From: Cognatishimia sp. F0-27
GTDB lineage: Bacteria > Pseudomonadota > Alphaproteobacteria > Rhodobacterales > Rhodobacteraceae
Length of the DNA: 60,582 bases
Direction: 5' to 3'
NCBI RefSeq assembly: GCF_020667845.1
Contig: NZ_JAFMPQ010000032.1
Coordinates: 1 to 60,582 of the forward strand
Below are positions 18,914-28,436 of the stretch, piece after piece. The position numbers and the translations under genes were made by a program. The notes under the pieces were generated by a model. The model did no database searches and was not told where the DNA came from. It saw only the letters and a program-made list of their open reading frames with translations. Every line of letters starts with the position of its first letter. Within the stretch, counting starts at the first letter, position 1.

Positions 18914-20290
18914 ATGATCCGTGCGGTTTGCGTCTTGCTGCTATGTTTGGCCGGTCCCCTGAGCGCCGAAACACGTGTGCCGCAAAGCGCTGCCGAGATT
19001 TCGTTGAGCTTCGCGCCTGTTGTGCGCCAGGCCGCGCCCGCAGTGGTCAACATTTACGCCCGCCGCGTCGTGGAGCAGCGCCGAAGCCCGTTTGCCGATG
19101 ACCCGTTCTTTCGCGATTTCTTCCGCGGCGGTGCCGGCAGACCTCGGGTGCAAAACTCGCTGGGTTCGGGGGTGATCCTGACCGCAGACGGGATCGTCGT
19201 GAGCAATTACCACGTGGTTGGCGAGGCCACCGACATCCGGGTTGTGCTCAACGATCGCAGGGAATTTGACGCGCGCGTGCTGCTCGGCGACGAGGAGGCC
19301 GACCTTGCCATTCTCAAGCTCGACGGGGCTGAGGACCTCGTCCACCTGCCCCTGCGCGACAGCGACACGGTGGAGGTGGGCGAGCTCGTACTGGCCATCG
19401 GCAACCCGTTTGGCGTCGGACAGACGGTGTCGAGCGGCATCGTGTCCGGACTGGCGCGGTCCGGCGCTGCGACGGGCCTCGGGCGCGGCTATTTCATCCA
19501 GACGGATGCGCCGATCAATCCGGGCAATTCCGGTGGGGCCCTCGTCGATCTGGCGGGACGGCTGATCGGAGTGAACACGTCGATCCTCACGCGGTCCGGA
19601 GGTTCGAACGGCATCGGTTTCGCCATCCCTTCCGCGCTTGTGTCCGCCTTCGTCGCGCAGGCCCGCGCGGGCGAAACGAGCTTCCGCCGGCCATGGGCCG
19701 GGATTACGGGCCAACCGGTCACCGCCGATCTGTCCGATGGGCTCGGATTGCCGATTCCGAGCGGCGTGATCATCGCGCAATTGCATCCACAAAGCCCGTT
19801 TGCCGAAGCCGGTCTGCAACCCGGCGATGTGGTGTTCGACGTGGATGGCCTGCCGGTGAATTCACCGCAGGAAATGCTGTTCCGGATGTCGATCAGAGGC
19901 GCTGGCGAGAGCGTCGCGATCCGCTATTTTCGCGACGGCGTCACCAGAGAGGTCGAGGTGCCGTTGATCCTGCCGCCTGACAGCCCTGACCGGGCCGAAC
20001 AGGTATTGTCGCGCGGCGCCGTGTTGCCGGGATTGCGCATCGCGCGGATCAACCCCGCAGTGGCGGAGGAAACCGGTCTGCCGCTCATGGCGCAAGGCGT
20101 TGTCGTGACCGATCCCGGCCCTTATGGCGCGCGGGCCGGATTGCGCGCGGGCGATGTGCTCCGGGCAATCAACGGCCGCGCCATTCGCACACCCGATGAC
20201 GTTGCACCCGCGCTTGAACGGGCGGCTCCGCGCATCGGGATCGAGGCAGACCGCGACGGGCGTCGCGTTCTGCTCCGCTTCCGGGTCTGA
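18914..20290 (+). CDS. DegP/DegQ-type periplasmic serine protease
   Basis: 458 aa. Signal peptide 1-18 (cleavage after LSA), trypsin-like protease domain with His100 (SNYHVVG), Asp130 (EADLAI) and Ser206 (NPGNSGGAL), then two PDZ domains (about 265-360 and 375-455). It degrades or refolds misfolded envelope proteins. GGGAGGAAG before ATG 18914 fixes the start. The second PDZ reads directly into the rarA gene 3 nt downstream. Confidence 0.95.
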   Translation: MIRAVCVLLLCLAGPLSAETRVPQSAAEISLSFAPVVRQAAPAVVNIYARRVVEQRRSPFADDPFFRDFFRGGAGRPRVQNSLGSGVILTADGIVVSNYHVVGEATDIRVVLNDRREFDARVLLGDEEADLAILKLDGAEDLVHLPLRDSDTVEVGELVLAIGNPFGVGQTVSSGIVSGLARSGAATGLGRGYFIQTDAPINPGNSGGALVDLAGRLIGVNTSILTRSGGSNGIGFAIPSALVSAFVAQARAGETSFRRPWAGITGQPVTADLSDGLGLPIPSGVIIAQLHPQSPFAEAGLQPGDVVFDVDGLPVNSPQEMLFRMSIRGAGESVAIRYFRDGVTREVEVPLILPPDSPDRAEQVLSRGAVLPGLRIARINPAVAEETGLPLMAQGVVVTDPGPYGARAGLRAGDVLRAINGRAIRTPDDVAPALERAAPRIGIEADRDGRRVLLRFRV

Positions 20291-20293
20291 GCG

Positions 20294-21613
20294 ATGGCGG
20301 ATCTGTTCGATACCGGCGCCACGCCAAATGTCGGGCGAGAGGCGCCGCGCCCCTTGGCCGACCGATTGCGCCCGACACGGCTCGAAGACGTCGTTGGGCA
20401 AACGCAGGTGCTCGGCCCAGACTCGCCCCTTGGCATCATGCTGGCGTCCGGATCGCTTGGTTCGATCATCTTCTGGGGACCGCCCGGTGTGGGAAAAACC
20501 ACGATTGCGCGGTTACTCGCGGATGCAACGGATCTGCATTTCGTGCAGATCAGTGCGATCTTCACGGGTGTCCCGGATCTTCGGAAGGTGTTCGAGGCAG
20601 CGCGGCACCGCCGGTCAAACGGGCAGGGAACGCTTCTCTTTGTCGATGAGATCCACCGGTTCAACAAGGCGCAGCAGGACGGGTTCCTGCCCCATATGGA
20701 AGATGGCACCATCCTGCTTGTGGGTGCGACGACGGAGAATCCGTCTTTCGAACTCAATGCGGCTCTCATGTCGCGGGCGCAGGTGCTTGTGCTTGAACGG
20801 CTCGGGGCAGACGATCTGGACCGGCTCGTGCAACGGGCCGAAGCCGAGGTGGGGCGGGCGCTGCCGCTGGATGAGGACGCCCGCGCGGCCCTGATCGAGA
20901 TGGCGGATGGCGACGGGCGGGCGTTGCTCAACCTTGTTGAACAGGTGTTGTCCTGGCCTGCAGATGCGGCGGCGCCGCTGGACCGTGCGGCTCTCACGAC
21001 ACGGCTGATGCGCCGTGCCGCGCAGTATGACAAATCCGGCGACGGGCATTACAACCTGATCTCTGCGTTGCACAAATCGGTGCGTGGGTCGGACCCGGAC
21101 GCGGCGCTCTACTGGTTTGCGCGTATGCTGGAGGCAGGTGAAGACCCGCGCTACCTCGCGCGGCGGATCACCCGGATGGCCGTAGAGGACATCGGACTGG
21201 CCGATCCGCAAGCGCAGGCGATCTGTTTGCAGAGCTGGGAGACTTATGAGCGGCTGGGCTCGCCGGAAGGTGAACTCGCGATCGCGCAGGCTCTGGTCTA
21301 TCTGGCGCTTGCGCCGAAATCCAACGCGGCCTACGTCGCCTACAAGGCGGCGCGCAACGCCGCCAAGAAGACCGGCTCGCTGATGCCGCCGAAGCACATC
21401 CTCAACGCGCCGACACGGCTGATGAAGGATATCGGCTACGGATCGGGTTACGCCTATGACCATGATGCCGAAGACGGGTTCTCCGGTCAGAATTACTTTC
21501 CCGATGATATGGCGCGCGCGGCGTTCTACGATCCTGTCGAACGCGGTTTCGAACGTGACCTCAAGAAGCGGGTGGCCTATTTTGCGCGCCTGCGTGACGA
21601 GCGCGAGACCTGA
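20294..21613 (+). CDS. rarA: Replication-associated recombination ATPase RarA
   Basis: 439-aa AAA+ ATPase of the RarA/MgsA/WRNIP1 family. Walker A GPPGVGKT (62-69), Walker B FVDEIH (116-121), sensor-1 region GATTENPSF, then the C-terminal tetramerisation part with APKSNAAYVAYKAARN. It acts at stalled replication forks. It follows the protease gene after 3 nt and probably shares its transcript. Confidence 0.95.
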   Translation: MADLFDTGATPNVGREAPRPLADRLRPTRLEDVVGQTQVLGPDSPLGIMLASGSLGSIIFWGPPGVGKTTIARLLADATDLHFVQISAIFTGVPDLRKVFEAARHRRSNGQGTLLFVDEIHRFNKAQQDGFLPHMEDGTILLVGATTENPSFELNAALMSRAQVLVLERLGADDLDRLVQRAEAEVGRALPLDEDARAALIEMADGDGRALLNLVEQVLSWPADAAAPLDRAALTTRLMRRAAQYDKSGDGHYNLISALHKSVRGSDPDAALYWFARMLEAGEDPRYLARRITRMAVEDIGLADPQAQAICLQSWETYERLGSPEGELAIAQALVYLALAPKSNAAYVAYKAARNAAKKTGSLMPPKHILNAPTRLMKDIGYGSGYAYDHDAEDGFSGQNYFPDDMARAAFYDPVERGFERDLKKRVAYFARLRDERET

Positions 21614-21655
21614 GCCCAGCTTGACAAGCGGCGCCTGCGCGGCGAAGGGAGGCCC

Positions 21656-22033
21656 ATGACCATGACCCTTCTGCAAGTCGCCGCTGGCGGCGCACTCGGT
21701 GCCTCCGCCCGGTATCTCACCGGTGTCGGCGCCGCACGTCTGCTCGGCAAGGATTTTCCGTGGGGCACCATGCTCGTCAACCTGATCGGCTGTTTCGCGA
21801 TGGGCGTGCTTGTGGTGGTTCTCACGGCGGTATCCGGAACCCGGGTCGCACCGTTTCTGATGACCGGCGTTCTGGGTGGGTTCACCACCTTTTCCGCGTT
21901 TTCCCTCGATGCGGTCACCCTGTTCGAACGCGGCAATCTGGGGCTTGCAGCGCTTTACGTTGTCGGATCCGTGACCCTGTCGATCGCGGCCCTGGCCGCA
22001 GGGCTTCTCCTGGCGCGGAGTGTGGTCACATGA
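21656..22033 (+). CDS. crcB: Fluoride channel CrcB/FluC
   Basis: 125 aa with four hydrophobic segments. The family signatures GTMLVNLIGCF and GVLGGFTTFSAFS are intact. It is a dimeric fluoride exporter of the inner membrane. No fluoride riboswitch is visible upstream. GGGAGG precedes the start; the stop overlaps the next start (ATGA). Confidence 0.95.
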   Translation: MTMTLLQVAAGGALGASARYLTGVGAARLLGKDFPWGTMLVNLIGCFAMGVLVVVLTAVSGTRVAPFLMTGVLGGFTTFSAFSLDAVTLFERGNLGLAALYVVGSVTLSIAALAAGLLLARSVVT

Positions 22034-23085
22034 GCCGGGTTCAGACAGTGACCGTAGCGCCCGGTGACGGTGACCAGAGGCTCGACCGCTGGTTCAAACG
22101 CCTGTTTCCGCAGGTTTCGCAGGGCCGCATTGAAAAGATGTGCCGCAAGGGGGAATTGCGGGTCAATGGCGGCCGGGTCAAAGCCTCCACAAGGCTCGAA
22201 GCCGGGCAGGAGGTGCGCATTCCCCCGCTTCCGGACGCGCAGGAAGGCGCCGCGCGCGCCAAATCCGCGCCGCAGGTCAAGGTGAGCGATGCCGACGCAG
22301 AGATGATGCGCGCCGCAGTGCTGTATCGTGACGACCACGTGATCGCCATCAACAAGCCCGCCGGCCTTCCGACGCAGGGCGGCACAAACCAGACGCGCCA
22401 TGTGGACGGCCTCTGCGTGGCCCTGCAAGACGGCTACACGGACAAGCCGCGGCTTGTGCACCGGCTCGACAAGGACACCTCCGGTGTTCTGATCCTGGCC
22501 CGCACGCGCGAAATGGCCAAGGCGTTGACCGACGCGATCCGCCACAAGCAAACCCGCAAGATCTACTGGGCGCTCGTCGCGGGTGTGCCGACACCCTATC
22601 TTGGCGAGATCCGGTTTGGACTGGTGAAGGCGTCCGGGCATGGCAAGGCCGGTGAAGGCGAAAAAATGCGCTGTGTGTTGCCGCGCGAGATCGACAGCAC
22701 GCCGGGCGCCAAACGCGCGCTGACACGCTATGCCACGCTCTACCGTGTGGCAGGGCGGGCGGCCTGGGTCGCGATGGAGCCGGTCACCGGCCGCACCCAT
22801 CAGCTGCGTGCGCATATGGCAGAGATCGGTCACCCCATCGCCGGTGACGGCAAATATGGCGGTTCCGGTCAGGAAAACCTTGGCGACGGCTGGGGTGCCC
22901 ATCTGGGCGGGGACATGTCGCGCAAGCTGCATCTGCACGCGCGGACCATGGCCTTTGTTCATCCGGTCACCAAAAAGCTGGTCCGGGTCGATGCCCCCTT
23001 GCCGCCGCACATGGCCGATAGCTGGAACACGCTGGGCTGGGAAGAAAGCTTTGCCGCAGAAGACCCGTTCGAGGCGATGCTATGA
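22030..23085 (+). CDS. RluC/RluD-family 23S rRNA pseudouridine synthase
   Basis: 351 aa. N-terminal S4 RNA-binding domain (about 16-75), then the catalytic domain with HRLDKDTSG (144-152; Asp147 nucleophile) and VTGRTHQLRAHM. It isomerises uridine in 23S rRNA; RluC is the likeliest assignment by layout, but RluD cannot be excluded. It overlaps both neighbours by ATGA. Confidence 0.9.
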   Translation: MSRVQTVTVAPGDGDQRLDRWFKRLFPQVSQGRIEKMCRKGELRVNGGRVKASTRLEAGQEVRIPPLPDAQEGAARAKSAPQVKVSDADAEMMRAAVLYRDDHVIAINKPAGLPTQGGTNQTRHVDGLCVALQDGYTDKPRLVHRLDKDTSGVLILARTREMAKALTDAIRHKQTRKIYWALVAGVPTPYLGEIRFGLVKASGHGKAGEGEKMRCVLPREIDSTPGAKRALTRYATLYRVAGRAAWVAMEPVTGRTHQLRAHMAEIGHPIAGDGKYGGSGQENLGDGWGAHLGGDMSRKLHLHARTMAFVHPVTKKLVRVDAPLPPHMADSWNTLGWEESFAAEDPFEAML

Positions 23086-23759
23086 GCGATCTGCGGCTTG
23101 TTGTCTTCGATGTCGACGGCACGCTCGTGGACAGCCAGGCCGATATCGTGGCCTCGATGTCGCAGGCCTTCGGCGCCGAGGGGTTGACGCCCCCGGCCCG
23201 CGCGCAAATCCTTGGAATTGTTGGGCTCTCGCTTCCGCAGGCAATTCATGCCTTGGCCCCGGATCAAAGCGACACGTCCCGGGGGCGGATCGTTGCCGCC
23301 TACAAGGACGCCTACGCCCGGTTGCGTCGCGAGAACGGGGCCGCGTCGTCGCCGCTCTATCCCGGTATTGCGGAACTGCTCCGGCGCTTGCATGGGCGGG
23401 AGACCGTCCTTCTGGGGCTGGCCACGGGCAAATCGCGCCGGGGGCTCGACGCGCTTCTGGAAACCCATGGCATCGGGCCGCTATTCGTGACCGCGCAATG
23501 CGCCGACGATCACCCGTCCAAGCCTCATCCAGCCATGCTGCACAGCGCCATGGGGGATGCCGGGCTTGGCCCGGAACATTGCGTGATGATCGGCGATACC
23601 AGTTTTGATATTGACATGGCCCGCGCCGCCCGCATGGCCAGCATCGGCGTGGGTTGGGGCTATCATTCGGTGGACCGCCTGTCAGCCGCGTCGTCCGTCG
23701 TCGAGGACGTCACAGGGCTTGAAGGGGCCATCCACGACATTCTGGAGGGAGCACCATGA
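23082..23759 (+). CDS. HAD-superfamily phosphatase (phosphoglycolate-type)
   Basis: 225 aa. Motif I VFDVDGTLVD (8-17; Asp10/Asp12), motif II ATGKS, lysine in SKPHP and motif IV GDTSFDID. It resembles phosphoglycolate phosphatase-like enzymes, but the natural substrate is uncertain. It overlaps the pseudouridine synthase and ATP12 genes by 4 nt each. Confidence 0.9.
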   Translation: MSDLRLVVFDVDGTLVDSQADIVASMSQAFGAEGLTPPARAQILGIVGLSLPQAIHALAPDQSDTSRGRIVAAYKDAYARLRRENGAASSPLYPGIAELLRRLHGRETVLLGLATGKSRRGLDALLETHGIGPLFVTAQCADDHPSKPHPAMLHSAMGDAGLGPEHCVMIGDTSFDIDMARAARMASIGVGWGYHSVDRLSAASSVVEDVTGLEGAIHDILEGAP

Positions 23760-24469
23760 GTGAATGGGCACCGAGACGCTTCTGGCAGGACACCAGCATC
23801 GAGAAGACGGAGGGTGGGTTCACCGTTCTTCTGGACGGTCGCAGCGTGCGAACGCCCTCCAAGACGCTGCTGAGCGTTCCGACCGAAGCGCTTGCCGCGG
23901 CCATCGCCGAGGAGTGGCGGGCGCAGGAGGAAAAGATCGATCCCCGCACCATGCCGTTCACCCGCACCGCCAATTCGGCCATCGACAAGGTTGCGCCGCA
24001 ACATGGCGCGGTCGCCGAGATGCTGGCGGCCTATGGGGATGCCGACCTTCTGTGCTATCGCGCCGCCAGCCCGCAAGAGCTCGTGGATCGCCAGAACGCC
24101 GTTTGGGATCCGATGCTGGACTGGGCGGACCGGACGTTCGAAGCCCGTCTTGAGCCACGCACCGGGATCATGCACGAAGCCCAGCAGCCCGACGCATTGG
24201 CACGTCTGTCGGCACAGGTGCATGCGCTGGACAACCACGCGCTTGCGGCGTTTCACGACCTTGTGACGCTCACCGGATCGCTGGTTCTGGGGCTTGCCGG
24301 CGCGCACCAGACGCACCCGGCCGACGAGATCTGGGACATGTCACGGATCGACGAGCGCTGGCAGGCCGAGCAATGGGGCGTGGATGAAGAGGCCGAAGAA
24401 GCCGCTGCCATCAAAGCCGAAGCGTTTCGACACGCGAATCGCTATTTTGCGATGGCCCGTTCTTCCTGA
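23756..24469 (+). CDS. ATP12-family F1-ATPase assembly chaperone
   Basis: 237 aa matching the ATP12 family of alphaproteobacteria and mitochondria: RRFWQDTSIE near the N-terminus, a LLDGRSVRTPSK motif, EWRAQEEKIDPRTMPFTR and a helical C-terminal half. The eukaryotic relative chaperones the F1 alpha subunit; the bacterial role is inferred. It is the last gene of the four-gene overlapping chain that starts with crcB. Confidence 0.92.
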   Translation: MSEWAPRRFWQDTSIEKTEGGFTVLLDGRSVRTPSKTLLSVPTEALAAAIAEEWRAQEEKIDPRTMPFTRTANSAIDKVAPQHGAVAEMLAAYGDADLLCYRAASPQELVDRQNAVWDPMLDWADRTFEARLEPRTGIMHEAQQPDALARLSAQVHALDNHALAAFHDLVTLTGSLVLGLAGAHQTHPADEIWDMSRIDERWQAEQWGVDEEAEEAAAIKAEAFRHANRYFAMARSS

Positions 24470-24504
24470 GCGGGAAAGCCGTGCTCAATTCCTGTGCCTT
24501 ACCC

Positions 24505-24533
24505 TTGGTCAACACGCGTAGAAACGGTTAATT
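24505..24533 (+). promoter_or_regulatory. Possible promoter for aapJ
   Basis: TTGGTC (24505-24510), 17-nt spacer, TTAATT (24528-24533), about 140 bp before aapJ. Only moderately convincing. Between it and the gene two small inverted repeats overlap (CCCAC-TGA-GTGGG and GGGGA-TCT-TCCCC, 24583-24605) and cannot form at the same time. Confidence 0.35.
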
Positions 24534-24674
24534 TACAGGCAAATCGCCTTGACCTTCCCATGTAGATTCGAACACACTCTGGCCCACTGAGTGGGGATCT
24601 TCCCCTATACGGTATCAAAAGCCCGAATGGGCGTCTGATCCGCCTTTGCGGGCGGGAAACAGGAAGAGGTAACA

Positions 24675-25691
24675 ATGAAAAAATCGGTAATTCTCGGCAC
24701 GGTCACGATCGCCGGTCTCGCTGCATCCGCAGCGGCCGCGGCGACGCTTGACGATGTCAAAGCGCGCGGCACGCTGAACTGTGGTGTGACCACAGGTCTC
24801 GTCGGTTTCGCAGCGCCCGACGCCAATGGCGAGTGGGACGGTTTCGACGTAGGCGTGTGTCGTGCCGTTGCAGCGGCCGTACTTGGCGACCCGACCGCAG
24901 TCGAGTTCGTGCCGACCACCGGTAAGACGCGCTTTACCGCGCTGGCGTCCGGCGAGATCGACATGCTGGCCCGCAACACCACGTGGACTTTCTCGCGCGA
25001 TGTTGATCTGAAGTTCGAATTCGTTGGTATCAACTACTACGACGGTCAGGGCTTCATGGTTCCCAAGGAGCTGGGCGTCTCCTCGGCCAAGGAACTCGAC
25101 GGCGCGACCGTCTGCATCCAGACCGGCACCACCACCGAGCTGAACCTTGCGGATTTCTTCCGCTCCAACAACATCAGCTACGAGCCGGTTCCGATCGAAA
25201 CCAATGCCGAAGCGCAGCCGCTCTATCTTGAGGGCGCATGCGACGTCTACACCACCGACGCATCCGGCCTCGCGGCAACCCGCGCGGCATTCGAAAACCC
25301 GGGCGATCACGTGGTTCTGCCTGAAATCATCTCCAAGGAGCCGCTTGGTCCGCTCGTTCGCCACGGCGACAACGAGTGGGGCGACATTGTGCGCTGGACG
25401 CTCAATGCGCTGATCGCGGCCGAAGAGCTTGGCATCACCTCCGCCAACCTCGAAGAGCTGGCAGCCGGTTCCGACAACCCGGAAATCAACCGTCTGCTGG
25501 GGACCGAAGGCAACCTGGGCGAGATGCTTGGGCTGGAAGCCGACTGGGCGATGAAAGCCCTGATGGCTGGCGGCAACTACGGTGAACTGTTCGAGAAGAA
25601 CATCGGTGAGAACACGCCGATTGGCCTCTCGCGCGGCCTCAACGCTCAGTGGACCGATGGCGGCCTGCTCTATAGCCCGCCCTTCCGCTAA
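24675..25691 (+). CDS. aapJ: General L-amino acid ABC transporter, binding protein
   Basis: 338 aa with a Sec signal peptide (1-23, Ala-rich end). The mature protein starts TLDDVKARGTLNCGV and has DGFDVGVCRAVAAAV and ARNTTWTFSRD, typical of AapJ. It captures amino acids in the periplasm for AapQMP. GAAGAGG precedes the ATG. A terminator after the gene probably lets only part of transcription through, giving the usual excess of binding protein. Confidence 0.95.
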   Translation: MKKSVILGTVTIAGLAASAAAAATLDDVKARGTLNCGVTTGLVGFAAPDANGEWDGFDVGVCRAVAAAVLGDPTAVEFVPTTGKTRFTALASGEIDMLARNTTWTFSRDVDLKFEFVGINYYDGQGFMVPKELGVSSAKELDGATVCIQTGTTTELNLADFFRSNNISYEPVPIETNAEAQPLYLEGACDVYTTDASGLAATRAAFENPGDHVVLPEIISKEPLGPLVRHGDNEWGDIVRWTLNALIAAEELGITSANLEELAAGSDNPEINRLLGTEGNLGEMLGLEADWAMKALMAGGNYGELFEKNIGENTPIGLSRGLNAQWTDGGLLYSPPFR

Positions 25692-25705
25692 AATCTGACA
25701 CGGAG

Positions 25706-25735
25706 AAGGGCGCGGCACAGACCGCGCCCTTTTCT
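25706..25735 (+). terminator. Terminator / attenuator between aapJ and aapQ
   Basis: A 10-bp stem AAGGGCGCGG / CCGCGCCCTT with 6-nt loop and a short T run, 15 nt after aapJ. Confidence 0.8.
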
Positions 25736-25825
25736 CATCTACCCACAAGAAGAACTCCGCCAAGACTGTAGAAGAGCGGGACAACCGCCTTACGATCAAG
25801 CAGCGGACGCATCAGGGATAACACC

Positions 25826-27055
25826 ATGACGACCATGTCCGACCCGCCGTCGGAGTCGTTTCGGCCTTCGCAGCTGTTGAACGACACGCGGTATCGCTCC
25901 TACACATTCCAATTCATTGCCTTGCTCTGTCTGATCGGGCTGATGGCCTTTCTTGGCATCAACCTTGTCCGAAACCTTGCAGCGGCGGGTTTGAATATCA
26001 GTTTCGAGTTCCTCGGCGAACCGGCCGGGTATGACATCAACCAACGGCTCCTGGAGTATGACAGCCAGTCGAGCCATTGGCGCGCCTCCGTTGTCGGAGC
26101 GCTCAACACGCTGCTTGTGGCGTTTGTTGGCTGTATCCTCGCGACGATCATCGGTGTCGTCGTCGGTGTTCTACGCCTCTCCAAGAACTGGCTGATTTCC
26201 AAGATCATGTCGGTCTATGTCGAGATCTTCCGGAATGTGCCGGTTCTCGTGTGGATCCTGATCGTCATGGCCGTGTTTGTGGCGGTGCTTCCGCAGCCGC
26301 GGGATTTCCGGGGCGACAGCCCTGAAGCCTCCATGTTTCTTGACCTCTTCGCCTTTACCGGGCGCGGATTCTACTTTCCGCAGCCCTATTTCACAGTGGA
26401 ATGGGCAACCGGCTCGACGGGCTGGCTGATCATCATTGCGCTCCTTGTCGGCGCGTTGTTCGGCACGCGGGCCATGCTGGCCCGGGCCACACGCATTCAG
26501 GAAGCAACGGGCGTGCGTCCCAACACGCTCTGGATCAATCTCGCGATCTGGTTTGTGCCGCTCATTCTCGCTTGTGTGATCATGGGCCTCGCCTGGGATA
26601 TCCCCGAGCTGCGCGGCTTCAACTTCCAGGGCGGCATTTTTGCGCGGAACTCCTTCATCGCACTGACTCTGGCGCTGTCGATCTACACCGCGGCCTTCAT
26701 CGCGGAAAACGTTCGTGCCGGTATCCTTGCGGTCTCAAAAGGCCAAACGGAGGCGGCGGCATCGCTGGGCCTGCGTCCCAACCGCATCATGAACCTCGTG
26801 ATCCTTCCGCAGGCGCTGCGTGTCATCATTCCGCCGCTGATCTCGCAATATCTCAACCTGACGAAGAACAGCTCTCTGGCGATTGCCGTCGGCTACATGG
26901 ACCTCACCGGAACACTGGGCGGCATCACGCTGAACCAGACCGGGCGCGCCATCGAATGCGTGCTGCTGCTGATGCTGTTCTATCTCACGTTCAGCTTGGC
27001 GATCTCCGCAATCATGAATGTCTACAACAACGCCGTGAAGCTGAAGGAGCGCTGA
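25826..27055 (+). CDS. aapQ: General L-amino acid ABC transporter, permease AapQ
   Basis: 409-aa membrane protein of the HisM/GlnP permease family. The first half has the ALNTLLVAFVGC segment that opens the permease domain; the C-terminal half carries the EAA-type loop EAAASLGLRPNRIMNLVILPQALRVIIPPL in pieces typical of the family. A long extra segment separates the first membrane helices from the core, as is normal for AapQ. aapM begins 3 nt later. Confidence 0.95.
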   Translation: MTTMSDPPSESFRPSQLLNDTRYRSYTFQFIALLCLIGLMAFLGINLVRNLAAAGLNISFEFLGEPAGYDINQRLLEYDSQSSHWRASVVGALNTLLVAFVGCILATIIGVVVGVLRLSKNWLISKIMSVYVEIFRNVPVLVWILIVMAVFVAVLPQPRDFRGDSPEASMFLDLFAFTGRGFYFPQPYFTVEWATGSTGWLIIIALLVGALFGTRAMLARATRIQEATGVRPNTLWINLAIWFVPLILACVIMGLAWDIPELRGFNFQGGIFARNSFIALTLALSIYTAAFIAENVRAGILAVSKGQTEAAASLGLRPNRIMNLVILPQALRVIIPPLISQYLNLTKNSSLAIAVGYMDLTGTLGGITLNQTGRAIECVLLLMLFYLTFSLAISAIMNVYNNAVKLKER

Positions 27056-27058
27056 TCC

Positions 27059-28357
27059 ATGTCCGATACACACGCTCAATCCGTCGCATTCGTGCGCGAT
27101 ACCATGCTTCCGGAACAGGAGCCGCCCGCAACCGAACGCGGCGTGATCAAATGGCTGCGGGAGAACCTCTTCCCGGACTGGATCAACGCGATCCTGACGC
27201 TGGTGGCGATCTATTTCCTCTACAAGATCGTATCTGGTGCATGGCCGTGGTTCCTGAACGGCATCTGGTCGACCGACTCGCTCGCCGAGTGTCGCGAGAT
27301 CCTTCAGGGGACAACGGGCGCCTGTTTCTCGGTTCTCACCGAGCGCTGGAACCAACTCTTGTTCGGGTTCCAGTATCCGAACGAGGAATACTGGCGGCCG
27401 ACGCTGGCCTTCATCCTGCTGTTCGTCGCCGCAGCGCCCCTGCTTTTTGCGATGTATGTGCCGCGCAAGGTGCTGATCTTTACCGCGCTTTATCCTTTCA
27501 TCGCGTTCTGGCTGATCTGGGGCGGCACGATCATTGTGCCGATCGTCGCGCTTGTTGGCTTTATCGCGGCCTATGTCGCGTTCAAGCAGTTCGAACGCAA
27601 CAGCTTTGCCGCAGGGCTTGGCGCCGGTGTGCTGGCCGCCGCGGTCGTCTGGTATGTCGGCGGGTTCCTGTCGTCCGCCATGAGCGGCGTTCTGGCGCTG
27701 CCCGAGGTGCCGTCGCGCGACATGGGCGGCTTCATGCTGAACTTTATCCTCGGAACGGTCTGCGTCTCGCTGTCTCTGCCGATCGGGATTCTGCTTGCGC
27801 TTGGACGCCAGTCCTCCATGCCGATCATCAAGTGGATCTGCGTGGTGTTCATCGAGTTCATTCGCGGTGTTCCGCTGATCACCTTGCTTTTCGTCGCGAA
27901 CGTGGTTCTGGCTTACTTCCTGCCGCCCGGCACGAATTTTGACCTGATCCTGCGGGTGATCATCATGATCACCATGTTCTCCTCTGCCTATATCGCAGAG
28001 GTGATCCGGGGTGGCTTGGCGGCCCTGCCGCGTGGTCAATACGAGGCCGCGGACAGCCTTGGGCTGGATTATCCGCAGGCCATGCGCCTGATCATCATGC
28101 CGCAAGCACTCAAGATCTCCATCCCCGGAATCGTGAACGTGGCCGTGGGTCTCTTCAAGGACACCACGCTGGTATCGGTGATCTCGATGTTCGACCTTGT
28201 CGGCATGATCCGCGGTCCGATCCTCGCCTCGACCGAATGGAACGGCGTCTACTGGGAGCTTTGGGGTTTTGCGATCCTGATGTTCTTCCCGGTCTGCTAC
28301 GGCATCTCCAAATACTCGCAATGGCTCGAACGTCAGTTGGCCACGGATCACAGATAA
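27059..28357 (+). CDS. aapM: General L-amino acid ABC transporter, permease AapM
   Basis: 432 aa, multi-pass membrane protein. It has FIEFIRGVPLITLLF at the permease core and the EAA loop beginning YEAADSLGLDYPQAMRLI. It pairs with AapQ as a heterodimer. The N-terminal 40 residues are cytosolic before the first helix. Confidence 0.95.
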   Translation: MSDTHAQSVAFVRDTMLPEQEPPATERGVIKWLRENLFPDWINAILTLVAIYFLYKIVSGAWPWFLNGIWSTDSLAECREILQGTTGACFSVLTERWNQLLFGFQYPNEEYWRPTLAFILLFVAAAPLLFAMYVPRKVLIFTALYPFIAFWLIWGGTIIVPIVALVGFIAAYVAFKQFERNSFAAGLGAGVLAAAVVWYVGGFLSSAMSGVLALPEVPSRDMGGFMLNFILGTVCVSLSLPIGILLALGRQSSMPIIKWICVVFIEFIRGVPLITLLFVANVVLAYFLPPGTNFDLILRVIIMITMFSSAYIAEVIRGGLAALPRGQYEAADSLGLDYPQAMRLIIMPQALKISIPGIVNVAVGLFKDTTLVSVISMFDLVGMIRGPILASTEWNGVYWELWGFAILMFFPVCYGISKYSQWLERQLATDHR

Positions 28358-28436
28358 ATCCGCCTGATTTTGGCGCTGCGCCGGCCGGTGGTTCGGCGCA
28401 GCACAACACATAAGGTGAAAACAGGGAGCCAACGAC

